DNA from: Phaeotremella fagi
Taxonomy: Eukaryota; Basidiomycota; Tremellomycetes; Tremellales; Phaeotremellaceae
Direction of reading: 5' to 3'
Length of the DNA: 64,000 bases
Assembly (NCBI GenBank): GCA_001599715.1
Contig: BCHU01000004.1
Coordinates: forward strand, 186,001-250,000
Below the pieces are notes generated by a model. That model saw only the letters and a program-made list of their open reading frames with translations, made no database searches and was not told the DNA's origin. Shown piece after piece: positions 1 to 12,595 of the stretch (the first letter of the stretch is position 1; each line of letters starts with the position of its first letter). Made by a program: the position numbers and the translations under genes.

Positions 1-2560
1 ATATCTCATTGAATTGTCGATTACCAATCTTCAAGTCGTTGGAAATCTCATTCAAACCTTTCCAAGCTTTGAGCAATGAATTTTGGATTTTATGGATTTC
101 CTCATTCAACAGGTTGGTAGCGCTGTTCTTGGGTGAATAATCTGTGATAACTCCGTGACCTTGATGAATCTCGTTGAACGTTTTATTCCATTCGGGTGTC
201 GGTAATCTTGATATAGATAGTTCACCTAAACCTAATCCGATACTGGGTTTTTCAACATGAATGTTCACCAACGCATCAAGATTAGATTTGAGCCTTAACG
301 AATCTTCACTTTCTTTCCTGAACCTTTCCAATTCTTCCCGCTGGAATCTCATCCCTTCCACAAGTGATTCCAAACAATCAACAACTTCTGACCAATAGCT
401 TTCATCGTCGTTTTCACTCATAAACCGTAACCCTAACAAACAGCAAGCCAATCTCCGTCGTTTCAAATGAATAGACAAACAAGCTGCTTTCAACGATTGT
501 AAAGTCAACGGTGAGATCGAAGCGACTCTTTTCGGAGTTCCTATTTGAGTTGAATACGATCGAACAGGTGAGGTATAAGTATATCCTTGCGGTGATAGTG
601 GAGTTTGGTTGATACTTCTAGTAGGACCATTTGAATTTCGAATGGATAGAACAGAATCTCGTCGACGAGTCTCCATTGACATGGACGATCGATGACCTGA
701 TAAACTCGATCTCAACCTCTGTAGATCCGACGCAGAAGATCCCATGGATCTCGTTCGACCTAATCCAACAGATGCTGAGAGTGCCATGACCCTTCTTGGT
801 GATGTCGTATCGTCCGAATGATAATATGGCATGTTCTGTAACGACCTTCGTTTGGGTTGAGGAGATGCGTTTGGTTTTGATTGATGTTCAAATGGTGATG
901 GATACAGGACGTTGACTAACGGTGCTCGTTTAGATCTTCTTCCGGAAACTAGGGTTGATAAAGCTTGACTTCTGGGTGTGAGTGGTGATACCTTTCTAGG
1001 GGTATGGGGTGACGAAGCGGTAGATTTGATGTTTAAATCAGGTGAGAAAGCTTCACTACTGAGATCATCAGAACTTGATGTCGAACGTTGATCACTTTCG
1101 TCAGCCTCTGTTATCCGTCGTTCATGAAACATGGGTCTTCGAGGTTGATCATTCCCATCTCTCAAATCTGACCAACTGGCCCGTTTCGATAATCTAGGTG
1201 TTCTCGGGGGTAGACTGGTGAATCTGTCGTTGACTGAGATCGACGGGTTTGGTCCATTCCATCGACTGGGTAGTGATTGAGTGAACAACATGTCGGAAGA
1301 GTATTGCTCTGAATTCAATGACAGTGGTGATCTGTTGATGAACGATTTACGTCTTGGACTAGGGACGTTGCCGATGGGAACACTGTGGGGTGCTGCTGAA
1401 GGTGAAGGGAGGACCACGAAATTATCCAAAGTATCTTCCTCATCTTCAAACGAAGTTTTATTCCGTGAATAAAAGAAACTTCCAACAACCGGTATATCGT
1501 ACATTTCTCCTAAAACCCCTAGTTCTGATTTATCAACCAAAGATAGTAAAATGGAAGTAGCGGTTCCAATATGATCCGTCATTGTTTCAGTTAATCGATG
1601 AAGGGAGGTACGGAGTGGATTGAATGTTGAGATGGAATCTGTATGAGGTTGGAGTAGAATCAACGATGAGTCGATACAATCATCCATCTTTCTTGATTCC
1701 GATAGAAGATGTTGGAGAGCTTGAAGAGCTTTGGATTGATGTGTTGATGCAGATACTAAAGCGTCAGATGGTGTGGGGAGTGTCAAGCTAACATGTGTAT
1801 CCGTGGTTTCGACAATAGATGGATCTATTGATGGTTTGAGATAATGGGATAAACGTGTTTGGTTGAACAACAACGCGGCGATCAGTACCAGACCCATCAC
1901 CTTTATTCCAATTATCCAGATCAGAGCAATCAACAGAACTACCAGTGCAAGAATTAGATCCCAGCGCGTTAACGCGGTATAGCCAACAGAAGTCCGTTCG
2001 TCTGGTTGAGCGATTCCATGAGATGATTCCACATCAAAAATTCTATCATCCGTTTCAACCCCATCAATGCCGTCTTCCTTCTCAAATACCGATCTGGGCG
2101 ATAAACCACCACTCAAACCGGGTACATAATCTTTCTCCAGCAACCCAGAAGAACAGATGAGGTATTTGAACCTTTCTGCGAAATCTGAGATATCTGGGTG
2201 TGGGGTGTTGGAGCTTTGGATATGAATTGAGGAAGATCGACTTCGACTTGGACCTGGATCATTCGATTGAACACCTGTCCAGCCTTTGTTCATTGTTGGC
2301 TGTATATCCTAGAATGATGATTAGTATATGATATGATCAGAAGGTAGACTTAAATGACCTACGTTGGGAATAGAAATTTCAGTTTGAAACCTATCCACTT
2401 TGTTTGCATCTTCGTTCAACTCAGCAGCTAACGATTTGGTGTAGGACAAAGCTTGGACCTGAAATAGTTCATCTTCTGTTTGCGTAGCTGTTTCAGTTTC
2501 AGTCTCTGGTTCTACATCCTGGATATCTTGGTATTGATGTTGGGTATAGATAGAGGACAT
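1..2560 (-). CDS. Vezatin/Inp2-like membrane protein (C-terminal part lies beyond window start)
   Basis: The ATG is at 2560. A 198-nt first exon is followed by an intron at 2300-2362 with donor GTAGGT, and the second exon stays open to the window edge, giving at least about 830 residues. The N-terminus is acidic. Around residues 184-215 there is a tight hydrophobic hairpin (starting RWDLILALVVLLIALIWI) that looks like two short membrane spans. After it comes a helical stretch, then a long Ser/Pro/Arg-rich linker, then a charged C-terminal segment. This layout fits fungal vezatin-domain proteins (myosin-binding motif of peroxisomes, Inp2-like), which tether peroxisomes to myosin V for inheritance. 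The family call rests on architecture and general resemblance only; another two-helix membrane protein is possible. Upstream, 2561-3400 separates it from the divergent GPCR gene. Confidence 0.5.
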
Positions 2561-3400
2561 TGGATATAGCTAGCTACTCTTTCGAGTGCTGCTGGGTATG
2601 GTGTATGGATGTTATAATCAGATGATTTAGTGTAATTTGTTGGTAGGTGTTGTTATTCTCCGTTGTAGATCATCTAATTCAATTGGTGGCGAGTTGTTAT
2701 ATTACGTAAACTAAAGCAGTCTTGGGAATCAAGCATTTCTAGGCAACGTACTTACTGTTTGCTATGCAGTAAGCCACATACAAAGTGATACGTAGGGTGA
2801 TAATGCAATGTTGCGTGCTATCATTGTATCTTACACCGCAAAAAACAATGTAGCAAAGCAAGAGGAGATGACTGCTGAAGACGGTGGGCTAAAAAGTTGC
2901 TGTAGCCACTCCCATTACGGAAAACCAAATACGTAAGTTGTCGATACAAGAACCATTAGGACATGCAGTCCACGATTCAGATGATACAACACAATTCACC
3001 TGACACCCCCCTGGCAACGTTGCTTGCAACCTCACCCACTGCAGTTTACTTCACCAACTGATTCCGGAGAAATAAACATTACAGGAACGGTGGTCCCGAA
3101 AAAGCCAGTTTATTGACATGAGCGTACCATAGGACAAACCTTAAATCGTGGTGGATTGGTTAACGTTAGAAACAGCGCCATGGCTGGTGAAAAGGTTTTA
3201 CCACAGTCGTACAGGTGTACTTAAGTTACTGTTAACTGCTTCGTTTCGCATGTTCACCTTGATTCCTTGTGTATAAATAAAATCTCGTCATGCCGCTTGA
3301 CATACATTTTCTTTCTAGACAACATTAAAATTTTAACACAACATAATCTTTCTTATTGGGATTCGAATTTATTTGGGCGATCTTCAGCGTTCTTTGAACA
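2561..3400. promoter_or_regulatory. Divergent intergenic region between the vezatin-like and GPCR genes
   Basis: About 840 nt without a supported gene. It must hold the promoters of both divergent genes. No strong TATA box, repeat or RNA gene stands out. Confidence 0.5.
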
Positions 3401-5545
3401 ATGACTTTCGAATTGACGGAGGATAAGATAAGAGTAAGCGGATTCTCATATAATTAGTAGAAATCTTGTACTGATAATATCCAGCTAAACACGTTAGTCT
3501 CAGTCATAGCAGCCGCAATTTCTCTATCACTATGTCTTTTCGTCCTCATATCATCCTTAATCATTTATCTACATAAACCAGTCAGACACTTGATCAACAG
3601 AGTCTCTTTTCGTCTCTTACTTTGGTCAATGTTATTTGAGATTATCTATTGTGCATGTTTCTTACCTGTATGTGAATTCTTTGACTTTTGTTTGTCTTGG
3701 TTTGACGTTTGTTTGATAGACGTATAATGAAGATGGGTATTCTGATACTATATGTGCAGCTGGGGCTTATATGGTCATTGCGAATCTTGGCGTGTGAGTT
3801 CGTGACTCTATCCACATACTCGATGACTGACCTTCTTGTCAAGTGTGAACTATCTGTGTACATGTATAGCAATAAACCTAGTGCTCACGATATGTTTCGG
3901 AATGAACGTCGTTAAATTGGGTAAGACATTTGACAACTATCACCTCCTCAATACCCATCGCTAACTCCTCTAGGAATCGAGAAATGGTATATAGGAATAT
4001 CATGTCTTTTAGGTTTTGGAATTCCACTGATCCCAGCTGGATTGAAGCAATTCGGTAAAGACCCTGTGTTGAATGTTTGGTATGTTGAAGTTTTCTCTGT
4101 TCACAGTCGATATAGAATCCGTCACTGACCATGGATATAGTTGGATAACAGCTGGTAAGTTTGAATATCAATAATCGATCTAAATCTTAGCAAACGATGC
4201 GGAACGAATGCGGAATTTCGTTCTTGACCTTGTAAGATATTTTTCGTCTTTTACATTCTGGATTCCCACTGATTGTATCTTATCCAGTACCTTTGGCAGA
4301 TCCTTTCATGTTTCATAGCGTCGATAGCTGTTATCGCCGTGCGTATCCACAACCTTCATACATGAGCAAGTGATTCTGACAATTGGATGTAGACACTAGC
4401 AACCCTTTTCCAGACAGGGAGAGCTACTTCCAGAGCTCTATTCCGTCAACGCATTCTCATGGCTTCCAACAGGAAGGATACCGAAAGTCAAACCTCCAGT
4501 TCAAATGATGTTGAGAAACAAAATCCAAATCAAACATCCAACCAAACATGCCCAAAATTTACTGGAGTTAAGGAGTCTACAATGAATTCTGAATCAATTG
4601 GACATTTGGAGGATAGATTCTTGAGAATAGCTTTAAGGATATCTTTATATCCTATAACGTTGATCATCGTTAATGGGATTATCACCGGTGAGCGAGCATC
4701 TATTCATTCTCATTATCATGCTAACACGTATTTCACAGTTGCGGATCTCTACATCTCTAAATTAGGTGGTGTACCCAACGTCTCCGTATACGCTCTTTAC
4801 TGCATGTATTATTTCCTTTATGGAGGAAGAGGAATCCCTTTTGCTCTGGTGAGTTCTCTTCTCTTAGCGACAGGCGTAAGTATATTGTCGGACTGACTTG
4901 AACTGGAAAGCTCGGAATCTTCGTAGACCCAAGTCTTGGACGAGTGAGTTTAATACATTTCAAAGAATCACAATCAAATTCTAATATGTTACAGGGTTTA
5001 AAAGCTGTTTTACGTCTTCGACGGAATCCCCCTCAATTCTGTCCTTACCAGGTGAGTATTATCTGATTTGCGACCCCGGGGGCAAGTATTGACACTTTCA
5101 TGCATAGACTTCCGTGACATCGAACAATCCTCAAGAACTAGATGTTGAACTAGTAACCCCCGTCCTTCAATATAACATAACGAGGCAGGAGTCCCAATCC
5201 AAAGAGATCCCTGATAAAGGATTCAACATTGAGACATCCCTCGATATCGTCCAAGCAATCTCAACCATCCCTTCGTTGGATGAAAGACCAAGTGAAGAAC
5301 CGGATTATCAGAGTCAAGCCTTATCATCATCATCAAGGGAAGACGACGAAATTAGATTAACAAGATCTCAAGGTGCGAGATCTGCTTCTGAAGGGGTCGT
5401 TATAATGAATGCAACTTCTCAAAATGTGAGCGTTGACGTAAACGCCAACGCCAACGTTCAGTCGGATGAATTACGGAACGAGGAAGTGAGACGTATGAAA
5501 GATCAGGAAGAGGAGATGTTTGATTACGTTCATACTTTGTTATAA
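3401..5545 (+). CDS. Seven-transmembrane G protein-coupled receptor (fungal cAMP-receptor/Git3-like class)
   Basis: I assembled 13 exons (3401-3433, 3485-3667, 3720-3793, 3844-3920, 3974-4054, 4107-4154, 4191-4231, 4288-4338, 4393-4687, 4739-4848, 4911-4943, 4995-5051, 5108-5545). They sum to 1521 nt, or 506 residues. Seven hydrophobic helices are visible: TM1 (LNTLVSVIAAAISLSLCLF), TM2 after RVSFRLLLW, TM3 starting at the extracellular Cys of CAAGAYMVI and running through CIAINLVLTICFG, TM4 (WYIGISCLLGFGIPLIP), TM5 (YLWQILSCFIASIAVIA), TM6 (ISLYPITLIIVNG) and TM7 (YALYCMYYFLYGG). The conserved RVSFRLL and IAINLxL patterns suit the fungal cAMP-receptor-like GPCR group, whose members sense nutrients and signal through G-alpha/cAMP. 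The third cytoplasmic loop (about 70 residues) and the C-terminal tail (about 150) are hydrophilic and Ser/Glu-rich. The ligand cannot be told from sequence. Confidence 0.85.
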
Positions 5546-6976
5546 ATAGCTGTTTCTTATATAGTATTCTGTTTTGGGTCTTATTCTTTACGTGATCATT
5601 TGATGAACCGTTCTAAATATAAATTGGACCTGGTTGTTAGTCGTTTCACATGGTGTAAACGTAAACTCTGGACTTAGTCTGTGAATATGCTTGCCACAGA
5701 TCCTATTTATGTTTACATAATACTTTTGGTTGTTCCTGATTACGATTCCAGATTCCAGAAGGGTGGTCCGCGAATGTGCCACATGGGTGATATTAGAAAT
5801 GGAAAAGCTAACTTAAATAAAGTAGAGTAAACCAAGACGAGGAAAGGAAAACGATTAGGTGGTTGAGTGTATACGGATGCTCAGTTGTATTTCTTCATAT
5901 CTCCACGGTAAAGCCGCTCTTCATTTACATCACAATCAGCTCACATCATTATAAGCAACTACCATCAATGTCTGAACCAAACCTCAATTAGATACTGTAG
6001 ATCTACAATTACCCTTTAGAGCTAACACACTTACACTTAACGACGAAAACATAACATAACTACTTTCCTCCGTAGTGCCAGTTACGCTTACGCTCTACCA
6101 TCCGGTCTTTACCCCTACCACCCCTACCACCCTACCCCCTAAACCCTCTCCTCTCGCCCCTTCTCACCAACCCCCATTCGAAATTCCAATTCCCAAACAA
6201 CGGTACAATCAGTGTTTCTTTCTTCCCTCTCTTATGTGATTACATCAAACATCGACATATATTCTTTTTCTCCCCTTTCCCTCTCTCTTTTTCCCCGTTT
6301 TTTATCCGTTTCTTGGGTCTTTCACGTACCTATTTTGAACCACAGTTAATTTTGAAATACGTCAATCTTTTTTACATATAATATCTATTCAACAAAAACA
6401 AATTTTACCTCTGGATACCCAACAAAGTTATACTCATAATCAGAATCAGATTGAAGTATCGTTAGTGGTGGATCTTACGTTCAATAACGTTAACTCATGT
6501 CAGTTTCTTTCCTCCTGTTCGAATTTTTACTCCATGGTACTCGTGTGATCTTCTGCTGATAGCTTTTTACATACAGTTGCGTATCCTGCTTCAGTTCAAA
6601 TTAAAATTCAACTTTGACATTACCGTACACGAATAGTCATGGAGAATTAAGGAAGACAATAGATCTAATCATTCACCTCTCAGTCTGTCGAAAAAAATAG
6701 AATCGGTGTCAACACGGTGAGTTCATTTCTTTCCTTTCCCATTCCACAAAAATGTCTTGTAATAATCATTTTACATAGCAGTGTTTCTGATCCATCTCAT
6801 CTAGCGATTGATCTTAAATCTTATATCATCAACTGCCGAAGCAGGAAATAAATCTGTCTACAACGATTGATTTCAAATTCATTCATGTCCTCAATCTGGT
6901 TACGAATTTCATTAACGACAACAAAAAATTTCTCCAACTGGAATCAAGATAGCATCTGAAAGGTTGCATCAATCAG
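5546..6976 (+). promoter_or_regulatory. Long promoter/5' leader of the F-box/kelch gene
   Basis: A 1.4-kb stretch without a supported gene. It has C/T-rich tracts at about 6105-6320, a G-quadruplex-type motif on the minus strand at 6112-6139, and several short upstream ATGs, for example 6497-6559 and 6639-6650. A possible leader intron runs from GTGAGT at about 6718 to CATAGCAG at about 6780. The long pyrimidine-rich leader is an inference; the transcription start is not visible. Confidence 0.45.
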
Positions 6977-9900
6977 ATGAAACGATCGAGACCTGATACT
7001 CCAGATCAGAGTCCAAATCGTTCTAGGATACCAACTGGATCAACCATCAAGAGACCAGAAGTAGCAGATGAAACTATATCATCTGACGAAGATCAAATTC
7101 AAGATGAGAGACTGAATTTGACGAATCTGAATGGAGATGTTTATCCGGTCATTTTTGATTTCATGAATTTATCGACTTTATCGATTCTAGCTACTACTTG
7201 TCGACCACTTCGTGATGCTGTTTACGAACATCTGGGATATCGGAGTGTTGAGATCATCGATCCGACGAATTTAACGTTCAATAAGGAGGATGTCAAGGAT
7301 CAAACCGAGTCATTGGATTCTGATCCATTCAAGAAATTTCTTTCAGGTCCACCACCAACATGTTCATCACAATCGTCTGCTCATATGCACGATAAACTGT
7401 TCGTCCCTATACTAGACATTTCACCAAGCTGTTATGTTTTCGATATTACCACCCATCTATGGTATAAATTTCCTATAGTAGTCAGACCTATCGATAACCA
7501 AGATGACGAATCGGTAGAAACAACCTCAAAAGGATTTCTACCACTGTCTTCATCGGTGGCTGCTTCAGCTGAACAATCTTGTTTATACATGTTTGGTGGA
7601 CTTCGTCGTCGTTCAACAAACGACTCACAACTTCACACTCGACAACAGAGTTTTTCTGAAATAGAGGGTATCGACGAAATTGATTTAGATAGGACGATGA
7701 ATATCATTCAATCAACTTCGAGCGATCCGGAAGCGCAACGGACTTCAAGTTCGAACAGCGGTTCGTTACCCTCTAACAATGGTTTGTCGACGAATTCAGG
7801 GGAAGCCGATACATCTGGAGATTTCTCTGGTTCATCTTTTGGTTTGGCTTCGGGTGATCCTACAACTGGACTTCAGTTGAGTTCAACACTTTACAGACTT
7901 GATGTTCCGTTTGCGATTTTGAAAGGCAAGAATGGTTCTACCACGAACGCGATTGACGAAAAAGGGACTTTCGAATGTATACTGTGGAACTTGGGTGATA
8001 GACATCATAGAGATTTACCCATACCTTTACCAACCAATACAACTTCCAACGTAAACATCAACATCAAAGTCCCATCACCCACATCCTCACCTTTGTTTAA
8101 TCTAAATCCAGAAGAGTCAATATCTGAAGAACCGAATTTCCCTCTCAAAAGGAACTCAGGTCTAGATTCAGATAACAGTATCAGTACCCCAGGTTCCGGA
8201 TCATCCTCATCAACATATACCAGTTACAGTCAATCAAACATTCAATCCGAAACCCAATCCCAAATCACATCTACACCTACACCACTAACTTCCATCTCTA
8301 TCAATACAATCAACAACCCTTTATTACCCAAAGATAGATTCTTAGGAACAAGATCACAACTCTGGCCAGCACCTCGTCGAGATCATACCCTCGATATCAT
8401 GAACGGTTGGTTAGTCATGTTCGGTGGATTGAACGGTCACGCCGAAGGTGAAAATGAAACTTGGACTTGGGATCTTGAAAATGGTGGTTGGGAACCGGCT
8501 TGCGAATCTGAAGAAAGTGATAGTGATTTGGATCTTATCAAGCGATCACCTAGATTGGTTTATCGTCATGCATCAGCTGTTATCGGTAACGATATTTACT
8601 TTTATGGTAAGTGGCGGCGGCGGGGTGGTTGTAAAAAACAAAAGCTAAACTGATACTGGTGGTTTAGGCGGTTGTATCACCGATACACCTTTGATAGTTT
8701 TCGATAACCTGTTTAAATTGACTTGTGTTGGACCACCTTCAGCTTGGATCTGGACTTCATACCAATCACCAGCTTTATACAAACGTAATCCAATCTCAGA
8801 ATCAACAACTTCAAACCCATCTTCAATTGATGGGGTTAACCCAACTGCAAACGCCAATCCCAATCATCACCCCGATAACCGAAATGAAAATTTTGGATTA
8901 GGAGCGAGAACTGGATTCACTTTAGAAGATCCAACGAATAACATCATCACCAGTGATCTGATTTCTACTTCTGTAACGAGTGATTCGTCTGGGAGGGGTA
9001 GTGGCAGTGGCAGCGGTACTGGCAGTGGATCAGGACCGAGATCAGGATCGAACGATTCAATGATACGTCAAGTAACCAGATTCGGTGGGAAACGAACAAC
9101 GGGTGAAGCACCGATAGAAAGATTCGGAGCGGCTTTGGTGCCACTTGGAGAAAGACGATTGGCTGTGGTTGGGGGATTGACTGTTGAGGAAGGGATGGAG
9201 ATGACGACGGGGAAAGTGTTTGATGAGTTCGTGGTATGTCTCCTTTTCCACTGACAAGTACAAGTACAAGTAACTGAATGAAACTCCCCAGGCATGTCAT
9301 ATTTCAGCTATTGATATTTTCGATACGGTAAGATTACATTGGACGAATTTACGACCGTCCACTTCAACATCAACCACAACAGAAACCCCAAATCAAAACC
9401 TAGGAGAATTCATGAAAGAAACCACAGCGCTCCCTTTACCACCTAACAACGAGATGAACCAGAAATTATGGTCGATCCTGGTTCTAGGTCAAACGCTGAT
9501 TTTCGATGGGTACGATATCGAAGAGGGGAACCATGATGATAACCAACGGGAGGGTGGGGGTGGGAATGGATTTTATTCATTGGCTAGATCGTCTTTTAGT
9601 GAAGAGGATAGTCTGATGGAAAATGATGAGGACGTCGATACGGCCACGATAAGGTTTTGTAAGTACAAGTACAACTTACATACATAAATAAAAAATTGTA
9701 ACGCAAACTGATATGTGGGATAGATCATAGATCAGGAAAGATCTGTTTGGCATCGACGTTCTCACATAAAAAAATTGTTTCGGATTCGATCTCTCCAACT
9801 ACGGGTACGGGTAGTAGTACCACTGTGCCCAATATTGAATATCCATATCCAGACGGAGTTTTCGATCACGCTTATGATGTTTCTGCTGCTGGTTCTGGTT

Positions 9901-10004
9901 CTGGATCTGGTTCTGGGAGATCAGATTTACCTGGAGCTGGACGGATGGGTTTAGTTCGGAGGATTGAGGGTAGGGATGTGGTTCGGTTATTGAAGTTCAA
10001 GTAG
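6977..10004 (+). CDS. F-box-like and kelch-repeat protein
   Basis: Four exons (6977-8606, 8668-9233, 9292-9658, 9724-10004) sum to 2844 nt, or 947 residues. An F-box-like segment lies at about residues 45-95 (LNGDVYPVIFDFMNLSTL, then a Cys and RDAVYEHL). Kelch-type blades follow, with recognisable glycine pairs: LYMFGGLRRR near 205, WLVMFGGLNGHAEGENETWTWD near 485, DIYFYGGCI at the exon 1/2 junction, and LAVVGGLTVEEG. Each pair is followed by a spaced Trp/Tyr typical of the kelch motif. Long Ser/Thr/Asn-rich and Gly-Ser inserts (GSGSGSGTGSGSG near 675) separate the blades. Such proteins are usually substrate receptors of SCF ubiquitin ligases. The F-box match is weaker than the kelch match, and the substrate is unknown. 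Confidence 0.75.
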
Positions 10005-10241
10005 GAGGGAGTGTTTGCGTTATCATCTTGAGGTAGTGTTCATCTTCATGCAATCGATATCATGCGGTGTATGGATACGTAGGCTTCTTTCAATTTTTAT
10101 TACATGCACTTTGAATGAAGAGATACGAACTATTCCAATAAATGTTTGGAAAGTTGAAAATGATTAGATGCTATTTGAATTGTTTACAGAGTGAATACAA
10201 CTTTTTTTGTTACTTCTTCGCTTTTATCTTCGTCAGATGAA

Positions 10242-12174
10242 CTATTGAAGTGGTTCACGACTATATCCATGAGTCAGTCAATTGTATCTAACGGTAATCA
10301 ACCAAACTCACCTCGACGAAAGTTTGTTGAGTGATATATAAACATCTGTGAATCATCCCAATCAGTCAAATAACCATTTCACCCCCAAAAAGTGAAATCA
10401 CATACCCGTCCCATACCCATCCATCGAGATTAACCTTAGATCACCACCGAAAAATCTTGCGTACTACTTCGTGTCAGTAATCGACCCCAGAAACGATGGT
10501 TTCAACGTACAAGTCGAGAAAGTGGGAGACCATATCTGAAAACACACCACATCAGCTTCGATCATCTTTCATTTCCATCGTGTGGACCTACCCAAATCCA
10601 GCCATTGGAGCCTTAAAATCCGATGATTCGATGTTAGCTTCTAATCCCTCATCGCTCATCGTTGTATACAGATATCTACACCGATGATCAATTTCGTTTA
10701 CGCACTTTGAGGTGAAACCCCACTTACGTCCATATCATCGGTATAGCACTTCTAGGAATTCCACCACCTTCATCCGAAATCTTGATAGTTATATCCTCAC
10801 TACCTTCGACCACTACCATTTTAATTGGTGGGAACGAATCTTCGTTATCGACTCCGTAACGCTCGACCACTGCTCGAAGGGAGTTTTTAAGTAGTTCGAA
10901 ACAAATGTGTGAACTGATGGGTTTAGTTGAGGCTTCAATTTGGTTTATTCTCGCCCACTTACAGATGTCCGGGGACGTAGGCGAAGGTTAAATCTTTTGG
11001 ACAGAGGAGTTGGATGGGTGGACCTTTGAAGAGAGCGTAGTGTTCTTCGCACACGAAACGAGCGTTTTCTGAATTTGTCAGTCAGAACGACGAGAATCAA
11101 GGTGGAATGAATTACCAATAGCCTCGTGACAGATGTCGTGAACGTTCTAAACCAAATTCAGTGATTCGTCATCTAATAACCCAAATGACCTACCGATTTC
11201 GTGCATATAATGCCAACATAATCAGGATGAGGTTGTAGAGTATTCAAAGCGACGTCTAAAAAACACCAAATGAGCTTAACCTATCGTGCAAAACACCGTG
11301 ACCCACGTTGACCAATCAAAAATCGAATTCCAATTCTGGACATGTAAAACCTATCCAACCATTCCTGAACGCTCTGCCCAATCCTCCCAGATTTCTGTTT
11401 CCTCTTCCATTCCAAAACCCCTTGCGCAACAGTGGTAACCGTCGGATCATGTCTCTTCTTGATGTTCTCAAGTAAACGAGTGAAACCTTCGTTGTATTCG
11501 TGTACCTCGGGTGGATAGATTGTATGTGCAGGTGGTGGTGAGAAGTAACGACGTTCTATGGGGATACGAAGACGGGTTCCCATACCGTTGGTTCCCATTC
11601 CGTTTTGGAGTGGGGTGGAGAGGTCGGTTAGAGGTGGGAGACCTACTGGACGACCTTCGTGCATTAGTGGATCGAGTGAGGGGTTGGGTGTAGCTTGCGG
11701 TATGGCACTATGTGTTAAGCGGTGTTTGAAATTTGATTAACTCACTCTCTGGAAGGCATCCGTAGGATCTCTTCAATTTCAGGTGTGAGGACTGGTCGTG
11801 GAAAGGTAACAAGTTCCTACCAAACCGTGTCAATACTAACCCCTACCCAAATTAAAAAGAACCTTACCTCGAAAGACTGTGCATACCATTCCTTAACTTT
11901 AATAATACTAGGCATCTCATCAAGTCCATCAGGTAACGTATCAAGTTCCACGACCCGATGTGAGAGTCTGATAGGTAACTCTTCAGATAAAAATTGTGAA
12001 GCTTTAAGTAGAGTTCCTTGAGAAGGGTGTTGACCGAATAACACCATTTGTTGGAGTGAAACTGTGGGAGTTAGGTGGATGGTTGGGATGGAGTTACTTA
12101 CCTCCTGTTTGAGGGAAACTGGCGAAATGATGTATCCTGTCCCAGAGGGCTGCTGATATTTTGAATCTGTTCAT
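10242..12174 (-). CDS. Mitochondrial pyruvate dehydrogenase kinase (PDK/BCKDK family)
   Basis: The start ATG is at 12174 and the stop at 10242-10244; at least eight introns of typical size interrupt it. The N-terminal half matches the PDK regulatory four-helix domain: LLKASQFLSEELPIRLSHRV, then ELDTLPDGLDEMPSIIKVK with WYAQSFE. After a Pro-rich insert comes RIPIERRYFSPPP and a long helix ending RIGIRFLIGQR, the H-box-like segment. The GHKL ATPase domain follows: HMCFELLKNSLRA (N-box), DEGGGIPR (G1), and GFGYGLPLSRLYARFFGGDL (G2), then DGYGTDVYISLNKLSSS. The product phosphorylates and inactivates the E1-alpha subunit of pyruvate dehydrogenase in the matrix. The final exon gives SREPLQ then stop, a normal fungal PDK end. 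It is convergent with the kelch gene. Confidence 0.93.
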
Positions 12175-12595
12175 GGTGGGGGTGGGGGTGGCTTTATGCC
12201 TTGGCTAGATGTGAGGTGGTGATCTTGTTCAATGGAGAGTACGTGTTAGAGATGTTATAAGATGTTGAAAGGATTATACGTTGGTGTTGGTGTTGGCGTT
12301 GGTGTTGAATTCACTTTTTGAGTCGAAAAGTGAGCGGTGTTAACCGGGATTATTCGGAGTATTGTTGTCAACTATGACTGTTTTTTACACCTTCCCCTCC
12401 GTGCTATGTAGTGTTGTTAAATGGTCAACAGTAGCTGAGATAGGTAACTAGAGAGGATGAAAGGATAACTCTATATGGTATAGATGATGAAAAGAGGATA
12501 ATATATGTTGATGATCAGCCATTCAATTCAGACCATGTTAATGCATCTAGTATGACCACGGCTAAACAGTAACCGGTATGAATGTTACTCTTCTC
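12175..12595. promoter_or_regulatory. Intergenic region, promoter of the PDK gene
   Basis: 421 nt between the stop of the methylesterase gene and the ATG of the PDK gene, both on the minus strand. It contains a short imperfect GTTGGT repeat near 12280-12310. Nothing else stands out. Confidence 0.4.

Noticed and set aside
3720..3920. A seemingly non-canonical (GC-AG) intron in the TM3 region of the GPCR.
   Set aside because: An upstream acceptor (CAAG at 3843) with the GTGAGT donor at 3794 gives a normal 50-nt intron, keeps frame and restores the IAINLVL helix, so no unusual splice site is needed.
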